Assembly: GCA_049694275.1 (NCBI GenBank)
Contig: JBAVQS010000109.1
Coordinates: 1-34,533, forward strand
Direction of reading: 5' to 3'
Origin: JBAVQS01 sp049694275
Lineage (GTDB): Bacteria; Chloroflexota; Anaerolineae; UBA4142; SHND01
Length of the DNA: 34,533 nucleotides
Positions 17,518 to 24,639 of the stretch are shown here, piece after piece. The notes beneath the pieces were generated by a model. It saw only the letters and a program-made list of their open reading frames with translations, made no database searches and had not been told where the DNA came from. Numbering within the stretch: position 1 is the stretch's first letter; each line of letters opens with the position of its first letter. Made by a program: the position numbers and the translations under genes.

Positions 17518-20500
17518 AAAGAGAGTTCCTCCCGTTCTCCGATGATTGAGGCGTCCGTTCGAGGGGATGCGGGATACGTTTCGATGTACCGGGCGAGCGT
17601 GGCCACGCTCGGCCATTCAAAGAGTGCACGCACCGGCAGATCGATATTCCAGTCCGCGCGCAGATGGGAAACAACCCGCGTCGCGAGGAGAGAATTCCCG
17701 CCCAGCTCGAAGAAATTCTCGTTCACGTCCACCCGGCTGATTCCCAGGATGGTGGCCCAGGTCTGGGCGATGTGCTCTTCGGTCGGCGTACGCGGACCAA
17801 CGAATAAAGGTCCTTCCACCCGCCGCGAGAGATCGGGCGCCGGAAGCGACTGCCGGTCAATCTTGCCGTTCCCATTGAGCGGCATCCGGGGCAATCGCGT
17901 CCAAAATGCCGGAAGCATGTAATCCGGAAGGCGGGATGAGAGAAAGCGGCGCAACTCGGCAGGCGTCGGCGCAGGCTCACGAGCCGCGACAAAGTAGGCC
18001 ACCAACTGCTTATTCGAGTCTGGAGGTCGCTCCCAGAGAGTGACGACCGCCTCTTGCACGGAGGGGTGCTGCCGGAGGGCCGCCTCTATCTCTTCCAACT
18101 CGACGCGGAAACCGCGCACTTTGACCTGGAGATCGGTGCGTCCCAGGAATTCGATATTCCCATCAAGCAGATAACGACAGAGGTCGCCGGTGCGATACAA
18201 GCGCGTGCCCGGGTCGCCGCTGAAAGGATCCGGGATAAATCGCGCCGCCGTCAGATCCGCGCGGTGGAAATAACCGCGTGCCAGGCCATTGCCCCCAATG
18301 TACAATTCGCCCGGTACGCCAATGGGCACCGGCTGCATGGCGCCGTCGAGAATATAGACCCGCACATTACCGATGGGGCGACCAATCGGGATAATCGAGT
18401 CGAACGCGCCGCCGCCCATTTCAAACGGCTGACACATGGTTGCGATGATCGTCGTTTCGGTCGGCCCGTACGTATTTATGAGATTCACCCGCGGATCAAC
18501 ATGTTCTCGCCACTCGGCCAGGCGCTCAGGCTGGGCCCGTTCGCCGCCGATAATCACCAAGCGCAAAGAGTCGGGAATCTCGCTCTGGCTCAGCCCCGCA
18601 TGCGCCAGCTCATGCCAGTAAGCGGTCGGCAGATCGAGAACGGTGATCCCCCAGTCCTTGCAGCGCGCCATGAAACCCTGCGTGGACGACAACATCTCGT
18701 CATTTCGAAGGACCAGGGTTGCCCCGCTCGTCAGGCAGGGCATGATCTCTTCGAGGCTGGTATCAAACGTCAACGAGGCAAACTGCAACACACGATCGCC
18801 CGGCTGGATGACGTATGCCCGGCTCAGCACCTGGATAGTTGCATCCAGCGAACGGAAAGAGAGCATGGTCCCTTTTGGCTGCCCGGTGGAACCAGACGTA
18901 TAGATGATATAGGCCAGGTTATTCAGGTCTGCACGCGGAGGTAAATTGTCGCCGGGATATTGGGCCACCACCGGCCAATCCACGTCGAGGCAGATGAGAC
19001 GGGCATCATAGGCTGGAAAGGATGCAAACAGGCTTTCGCGTGTCAGGATCACCGGCGCATGGGTGTCGCTCAGGATATACGCCAACCGCGCCGGAGGATG
19101 AGCAGGATCGAGCGCAACAAAAGCGCCGCCCGCTTTGAGGATGCCCAGCAATGCCACCAGCATTTCAACCGAACGGTCCAAGTAAATCCCAACCCGGACC
19201 TCGGGACCCACCCCCATGCCGACGAGAAAATGCGCCAGTTGATTGGCGCGTTCGTTCAATTCCCGATACGTGAGCTGCTGGTTTCCTGCGATCACGGCGA
19301 GCGCGTCGGGGGTTTCCCGAGATCGCGCCTCAAACCGGCGATAGATCAGCTTGGTTGGCCCGGTATCTACGCGCGTGTTATTCCAATCCACGACCAATTC
19401 GCGGCGCTCAGGCTCGGTCAACAGGGAAAGATCTGCTATGCGGCGGTTGAGGCCGGCGGCAAATCCTTCAAACAAGGTACGCCAGTGTCCGAGCATTCGC
19501 TCGACGGTAGCATCATCCAGCCGAGGGCGCTCATATTCGAGGCGCAGTACTAACTCGCTTTCGCCATACCCAGCCGCCGTCAATGGATAATTGGTCTGTT
19601 CAAGCAGAGTAAACTCGCGCTTTTCCCATTCGCCTCCCTGGGCGCGCAAGAGCGTATTCAATTCGTCCCGCTCAAAAACCAAGAGGCTGGAAAAGAGCGA
19701 GGACCCGCGCGGGGTTTCACTCCATTCTTGAATTTTGTACAGCGGCGTGTGCTCGTAATCACGCAGGGTGATCCACTCGCGTCGCAAGGCCTTGAGCAAC
19801 GACAAGAGAGAATCCTCCGGGCGCACCTGCGCCCGGACGGGGACGGTGTTGACAAAGAGACCGATCATGCCCTCCGCGCCGAGTCCATCGAATGCCGAAC
19901 GCCGGCACGCACGCACCGCTCCAAAAACGACATCTCGCTCGCCGCCATAGCGATGCAGCAATAATGCCCATGCGCCCTGAACGAGCGTATTGAGCGATAA
20001 CCCCTGCTCCTCGGCGATGGATTTCAGACGGTACGTGATCGCCGCCGGGAGCCGAGTCTGCTTCCATCCATGACCGGATGCCGGCTGCGCAGCCCTGGCA
20101 ACGACGAGCGAGTTGGGCGTTCGAAACCCCCTGAGCAGCTCACGCCAGAAGGACGCAGTCTTGGACCAGTCCACACTTTGAAGCCATTCGATATAATCGC
20201 CAAAAGGCCGCGACGGCGCGAGCTCGAGATCGCGGCCTATATGGAAAGCATCGTACAGGTCAAATACCTGGGTGAGAACCGGGGCAAAAGAACGCCCATC
20301 CATCAGAATATGATGAAAGGTCCAGATGAGCCGATAGTCCGCCTCTCCAAACTGGACCAATACCAATCGCATGAGCGGGAGTCGGCCCAGATCAAAACCG
20401 CGCAACCGGTCCGTTCCGATCAGTTCGTCCAGCCGGGTTTGCTGTTCGGCTGCGGAAAGGGCTCGCCAATCCATCCGTTCGAGGGGGCATCCGGCTTGCG

Positions 20501-20729
20501 CATGGACCTCCTGCACCGGCTGATCGAGGCCGCGCCAACGAAACGCAGTTCTAAGAACCGGATAAAACGCGATGACCCGCTGCCAGGCGCGGTCCAACGC
20601 CTCCGCATCGACGGGATGAGCCAGCGCACCGATAATTTGTTCAATGTCAACCCCGGAACCGGGGGCATACAGGGCATGAAAAAGCATCCCTTGCTGCAGG
20701 GGTGACAACGGATAAGAAGCCTGAATCAT
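17514..20729 (-). CDS. Nonribosomal peptide synthetase, C-A-T
   Basis: This 1071-residue single-module NRPS has a condensation domain from the very N-terminus (YPLSPLQQGMLFHALYAPG; active HHILMDG near 136), adenylation (YTSGSTGQPKGT near 608, YGPTETT, NGKIDRQSLP) and a carrier domain (LGGNSLLATRV, Ser1013). A short acidic tail ending EREELSL follows the carrier and could be the docking partner of the TubC domain in the next protein. Pocket residues by alignment to GrsA are D-T-E-D-I-G-T-I-I plus Lys. Two acidic residues (239, 278) suggest a basic substrate such as Lys, Orn or Arg (inference). A C domain at the start implies an acyl or upstream donor not seen here. It starts 3 nt after the stop of the transporter fusion with no obvious Shine-Dalgarno, and overlaps the next NRPS by 4 nt. 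Confidence 0.93.
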   Translation of the reverse strand: MIQASYPLSPLQQGMLFHALYAPGSGVDIEQIIGALAHPVDAEALDRAWQRVIAFYPVLRTAFRWRGLDQPVQEVHAQAGCPLERMDWRALSAAEQQTRLDELIGTDRLRGFDLGRLPLMRLVLVQFGEADYRLIWTFHHILMDGRSFAPVLTQVFDLYDAFHIGRDLELAPSRPFGDYIEWLQSVDWSKTASFWRELLRGFRTPNSLVVARAAQPASGHGWKQTRLPAAITYRLKSIAEEQGLSLNTLVQGAWALLLHRYGGERDVVFGAVRACRRSAFDGLGAEGMIGLFVNTVPVRAQVRPEDSLLSLLKALRREWITLRDYEHTPLYKIQEWSETPRGSSLFSSLLVFERDELNTLLRAQGGEWEKREFTLLEQTNYPLTAAGYGESELVLRLEYERPRLDDATVERMLGHWRTLFEGFAAGLNRRIADLSLLTEPERRELVVDWNNTRVDTGPTKLIYRRFEARSRETPDALAVIAGNQQLTYRELNERANQLAHFLVGMGVGPEVRVGIYLDRSVEMLVALLGILKAGGAFVALDPAHPPARLAYILSDTHAPVILTRESLFASFPAYDARLICLDVDWPVVAQYPGDNLPPRADLNNLAYIIYTSGSTGQPKGTMLSFRSLDATIQVLSRAYVIQPGDRVLQFASLTFDTSLEEIMPCLTSGATLVLRNDEMLSSTQGFMARCKDWGITVLDLPTAYWHELAHAGLSQSEIPDSLRLVIIGGERAQPERLAEWREHVDPRVNLINTYGPTETTIIATMCQPFEMGGGAFDSIIPIGRPIGNVRVYILDGAMQPVPIGVPGELYIGGNGLARGYFHRADLTAARFIPDPFSGDPGTRLYRTGDLCRYLLDGNIEFLGRTDLQVKVRGFRVELEEIEAALRQHPSVQEAVVTLWERPPDSNKQLVAYFVAAREPAPTPAELRRFLSSRLPDYMLPAFWTRLPRMPLNGNGKIDRQSLPAPDLSRRVEGPLFVGPRTPTEEHIAQTWATILGISRVDVNENFFELGGNSLLATRVVSHLRADWNIDLPVRALFEWPSVATLARYIETYPASPRTDASIIGEREELSL

Positions 20730-20732
20730 AGA

Positions 20733-23700
20733 TCAAGAATCAAAAGCGTCGTACAGCTTGTGCAGCTCACGCGGGCGCGTCCGGGTTAATTCGGCGACGC
20801 GGTCGCTGGTTTCACGCAACCGCTGGCTCAGGACGTTGATCAACTCGAGTGAGAGGTCTGGATGCTGGCGGGCCAGAGCAATCAAGGGCTCGCGACGAAT
20901 ACGCAGGGTCAAAGTATCCTGAGTCGCCACCGCCGAGGTGGTCCGCACACTATTATCAAACAGGTTCATTTCGCCAAAATAGGAATAGGCGTCGATATTC
21001 GCCAACCGGGCAAAAGAGCCTTTGCGTTTTTCCTGCTCAATTCCCACACGCCCACTTACCACCACATAAAGCACCCCCCCGGCATCGCCTTCATTAAAGA
21101 GGCGCGTATCCGCTGCGAAGAATTCCTCTTCACACACATTCGCCAGAACACGGAGCTGCTCAACAGTCATTCCCTGGAAAAAGGGAACCTGCTTTAAAAA
21201 GATGATTTTCTCAATGCTTGAGAGCATCTGTTCCTCCTCGTGCAAGAGCGTGGTAGAACCTTTAGCGAGCTGCACGCCGCCTGCCGCCATCGTCCGCAGG
21301 GCGGCCAGCGCCGCCCGCCGGACCTCAGGAATCGAATCAGCGGCGGCGGCATCCAGGAGCGATTGAATCTCGGCCCGGGTCAACCCGGATTCGGACGGTG
21401 TAGCAGACGGAGACGGGGTAACTGCAGGCGGCGGAGCGACAGGCTCCGGTTTCGGCGCGGCGGTCTCCTTTTTGTCGACGGCATCCTCGCCCCCACCCAG
21501 CGCCCCCAGGAGATCCACACCGCGTCCCCGGCGGCCGCGGCGGCTGGCTTGCGAGTCGCTCGCTGGAGCATCAGCAGTCGCCGTCGGCGCATCGGGAGGC
21601 GGGGGCGGCGGCGCAATGGGCGGCTGGACCGGCGTAAGAGCTGTGCCAATCTGTCCAAGCGCAAAAAGCGTGACCGTTCGCAACCACGGATCGGCCGTCG
21701 CTCCGGCGAGTTGCTGAATGGTCTCCGACGTGCTCGAATGCTCCATCTCCCAGGTTTCTTTGGAAAGGTCCAGTAAATGGGTCAGAGACACATTCGTCTC
21801 GAACAGGGGCGCCACCAGGTTTGCCGTTTGCGGCGTCGTCAGCGATTCGAGCGCCTCGCGGGCATTAGCCTGCATTCGCGAATCGGGGCTGCGGAGTGAA
21901 TCATGAATAACCTTGACCGCATCCGGATCATGAATCGCGCCCAGCAGGTAAAAGATCTCGTCGGTCGCCTGCTCGTTCTGTTCACGGAGCGCGCGCTGCA
22001 GGATATCAATCGCCGAGTATCTGGCACAGGGATCAAGCGCCTGAACCTCCCCATAATTGCGATAAATTGAGAGCAGGTTTCCGGTAATATGCGTCTCGGT
22101 AATGAGCGAGCTAAACTCGCGCGGGTTGATCTTGCTCAGAACCACGGCCGCCATTTTACGAATTTGCGCGTCCGGCGAATTGAGCGAGGGATGAATAAGG
22201 GGAATGACCGGCTTGCCAATATGCGCAAGGGAATTGACCGCCACGGCCCGAACCTCTGCGCTTGGATCCCCCAATGCCCCGAGCATCGCCTGCCGCGCCT
22301 CGCGCGTCCCCATCTGCGCCAGGATCACAAGCGCGGCGGCCCGCACACGCTCTACGGGATCATTCAGCAGGTGTTTCGTCCGCGTCACGATCTGACCGTC
22401 GAGCGATTCATTAAAGATGCCTTTACGCGACGGATCGGCAACACCCTTGGTGATCTCTTCCAATCCGGTCGCCGCATCCAGGCGCACCTGGTCTGAAGAA
22501 TCACCCATATAGTCGAGGAGCCGATTCACCGTTCGCTCAACGACGCTACGAGTCCGGGTCCCGATCTTCGTCAAAATAACGATACCGGCAGAGCGGGCTT
22601 GCGAATCTTCACCAGCCAAAAGCTGGTCCAGCGCTTGAACAGCCGGCGCCAGATCATAAAAGCCTTCCGAGCGGGTCAGCGCCGAGAGCGCCCGTAATCG
22701 CACCCCCAGGTCAGCGTCCTCGACGAGCGTGAGCATTTGCTCGATGAAAGACTTGTCGGAAGGGGTCGAGATTTGCTGCAAGCCGGAGATCGCCGCTTGC
22801 CGCACATGCGGCTCGGGGTCAGCCAGTGAATCGGAATAGAGCTGCGTGATCGCATCGCTGCGCAAATCGGATGCGGTGAGCACGTCAATCAGTGCAGCAC
22901 GGGTGCGCGCCTCACCCGTGCTCCGGGTGACGGCGGCAAGAATCGGCAAGGCTTGTGCGCCGCCAACCTTGACGATCAGTTGGGCCAGGAAAATGGTGAG
23001 CTCGTGGTTGGCGCTGGCTTCGAGCTTTTTCTGCAACTGGGTCAGCGTCGTGGGATCGGCGGCGGTCAACTCGGACGCTTCCTGTGAGAGCAGGAAGGAA
23101 TAATCCTCTTCTTCCAGCATCTTGACCAGCGCCTGGGCATAGCGCCGGCGAATCAGAAAAGCTGATACGAGATAAAGGGTGGCCAGGCTACCGATCAGGG
23201 CCGGCACAAACCAATCGACGGTGGCGACCATCGGAAGCAACAACAAGAGACCACCGACGAGCGAACCGAGCGGCACGACCACCCCGGTTACAAAGGCGCG
23301 CGAGCGGCCGCGAATCCGAACGGGCACGGCGTTATAGAGCAAGTTATTGACCGGCGTGTAGAACGAGACCCGAAATGCAGATCGGTCAAAATAGGCCGCC
23401 GAGGCGCTCGGTACGCCGGGCAATAACACGAGCCCCGCACAGGCAAGAAGATTTCCGAGCGGAAAGATCATGCTGGCGTTTCCAACGCCGAGCCGCGCAA
23501 TCAGACGACTGGTCAGAAACAGGAGTACCGGCAGCACAAACAGGTTGCCGAGACCGGTCAGCAACGCCAGATAGGAGGCGAACTCCTTGGATGTCCCAAA
23601 CGAACGGAGCAGTAGTCCACTCGATTGATACTCGAGCAGTGAAACCAGAATCATCAACACGCCGGTGCTAATCGCCGTCCAGAGCATGAACGACGACTGA

Positions 23701-24416
23701 CGAATCTGGGATAAGCCTTCGACCATACTGGAGACGTACGACTCGTGCCCTTTGGTAGAGGCAGACTGCCGGGGTGGTTCTACGCGCCCTCGCTTTTCCT
23801 TGAGGATCAGGGGCATTCCCCATACGAGCGCCGCCATCGCGAGGGTCGTGCCCAGCCAGATGGCGATAATCACCGGCTGATCAACCCGTGTGGTCAGCAA
23901 AGACAGGGTTAAACCGGCGACGATTGAACCGGCGCGAAAGCCGGCAGCGCTCAGCGGCTGGATGCGCTTGGCCGATTGAATATCGTACAGGTTGTTGAGA
24001 AAGGTGAAAAAATGCGCGTTAAAGACCACCGTCCAGGCCGCGTCGAGAAGATAGAGCAGCGGAAAAGCAACCGTCGCCATCACGATACCCAGCACCACCA
24101 CGCCCGACAAAAGGAGCGCCAGGCCGGAAGCGATGAAAACCGCATAGAGAACAAAGAGAGCAATCAGGAGGGTATCATTTGGAATGCGATCGACAAAGGC
24201 CGTGTAAATCGCCGACGCCAGAACCGAAAGGAGCGAGCTCGAGACCAAAATCCAGGGGAGCGCTCCCACCCCGGCCTGCTTCAAGAACGCCGCATAGGCC
24301 GTCGTCGTCCCCCAGACGGCAGCCACGTTCAATAGCAAGGAGATGAGAAATAATAGAGAGACGCGCGGCCATTCGTTGGCCCGAAGATTAAAGAGCTTGA
24401 GGAGTTGTGCCGTCAT
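20733..24416 (-). CDS. Transporter-HEAT repeat-cyclic nucleotide-binding fusion protein
   Basis: This is a 1227-residue membrane protein. The first 430 residues have about 12 hydrophobic segments and resemble MFS or Npt-type nucleotide transporters (NLRANEWPRVSLLFLISLLL start). Residues about 445-920 are HEAT-like repeats (for example DPEPHVRQAAISGLQQI, DPSAEVRAVAVNSLAHIG). A proline/glycine-rich linker covers about 925-1045. The C-terminal cyclic-nucleotide-binding domain (about 1065-1205) has a phosphate cassette FGEMNLFDNSVRTTSA with the conserved Glu and Arg, so cNMP binding is plausible. A GGAGGG ribosome site precedes the ATG. It is the first gene of the NRPS operon, 3 nt before the first NRPS. 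It may export the product, with cAMP/cGMP or another nucleotide gating activity. The transported substrate cannot be read from the sequence. Confidence 0.85.
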   Translation of the reverse strand: MTAQLLKLFNLRANEWPRVSLLFLISLLLNVAAVWGTTTAYAAFLKQAGVGALPWILVSSSLLSVLASAIYTAFVDRIPNDTLLIALFVLYAVFIASGLALLLSGVVVLGIVMATVAFPLLYLLDAAWTVVFNAHFFTFLNNLYDIQSAKRIQPLSAAGFRAGSIVAGLTLSLLTTRVDQPVIIAIWLGTTLAMAALVWGMPLILKEKRGRVEPPRQSASTKGHESYVSSMVEGLSQIRQSSFMLWTAISTGVLMILVSLLEYQSSGLLLRSFGTSKEFASYLALLTGLGNLFVLPVLLFLTSRLIARLGVGNASMIFPLGNLLACAGLVLLPGVPSASAAYFDRSAFRVSFYTPVNNLLYNAVPVRIRGRSRAFVTGVVVPLGSLVGGLLLLLPMVATVDWFVPALIGSLATLYLVSAFLIRRRYAQALVKMLEEEDYSFLLSQEASELTAADPTTLTQLQKKLEASANHELTIFLAQLIVKVGGAQALPILAAVTRSTGEARTRAALIDVLTASDLRSDAITQLYSDSLADPEPHVRQAAISGLQQISTPSDKSFIEQMLTLVEDADLGVRLRALSALTRSEGFYDLAPAVQALDQLLAGEDSQARSAGIVILTKIGTRTRSVVERTVNRLLDYMGDSSDQVRLDAATGLEEITKGVADPSRKGIFNESLDGQIVTRTKHLLNDPVERVRAAALVILAQMGTREARQAMLGALGDPSAEVRAVAVNSLAHIGKPVIPLIHPSLNSPDAQIRKMAAVVLSKINPREFSSLITETHITGNLLSIYRNYGEVQALDPCARYSAIDILQRALREQNEQATDEIFYLLGAIHDPDAVKVIHDSLRSPDSRMQANAREALESLTTPQTANLVAPLFETNVSLTHLLDLSKETWEMEHSSTSETIQQLAGATADPWLRTVTLFALGQIGTALTPVQPPIAPPPPPPDAPTATADAPASDSQASRRGRRGRGVDLLGALGGGEDAVDKKETAAPKPEPVAPPPAVTPSPSATPSESGLTRAEIQSLLDAAAADSIPEVRRAALAALRTMAAGGVQLAKGSTTLLHEEEQMLSSIEKIIFLKQVPFFQGMTVEQLRVLANVCEEEFFAADTRLFNEGDAGGVLYVVVSGRVGIEQEKRKGSFARLANIDAYSYFGEMNLFDNSVRTTSAVATQDTLTLRIRREPLIALARQHPDLSLELINVLSQRLRETSDRVAELTRTRPRELHKLYDAFDS

Positions 24417-24639
24417 AGATTTCCCTCCGCGCCTGCCTGGGGTCTATGGAGTAGCTGATGAGAGCGGGCTGGGTTGATGTGTGATGCGCAAGCCATCCTG
24501 GATAGGTGAGATTGCCGGCCCGGCGCTCGCCCAGTAGGGACAAGCGCAATACCCTCCAGGTCCCCGCCGATCAAGGGAGACCGACGCCGCGCTTATTATC
24601 ATCGCATAATTAGGCATATCTTGTCAATTACCACTACAC
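24417..24639 (-). promoter_or_regulatory. Intergenic region, probable leader/promoter of the NRPS operon
   Basis: This 223-nt gap separates the histidine kinase stop from the first gene of the NRPS operon, both on the minus strand. No ORF, RNA gene or terminator hairpin was seen. An AT-rich island at 24592-24640 stands out in GC-rich surroundings. On the minus strand it holds a perfect TTGACA (24627-24622) and a GATAAT (24600-24595), but the 21-nt spacing is longer than normal. The promoter is therefore uncertain, and read-through from the kinase gene is possible. Confidence 0.4.

Noticed and set aside
17518..17616. 33-residue N-terminal extension of the second NRPS
   Set aside because: It overlaps the carrier-domain end of the first NRPS. 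The GTGA overlap and the docking domain support the start at 17517.
18054..18944. 296-codon plus-strand frame
   Set aside because: It is antisense to the NRPS adenylation domain, whose core motifs are intact.
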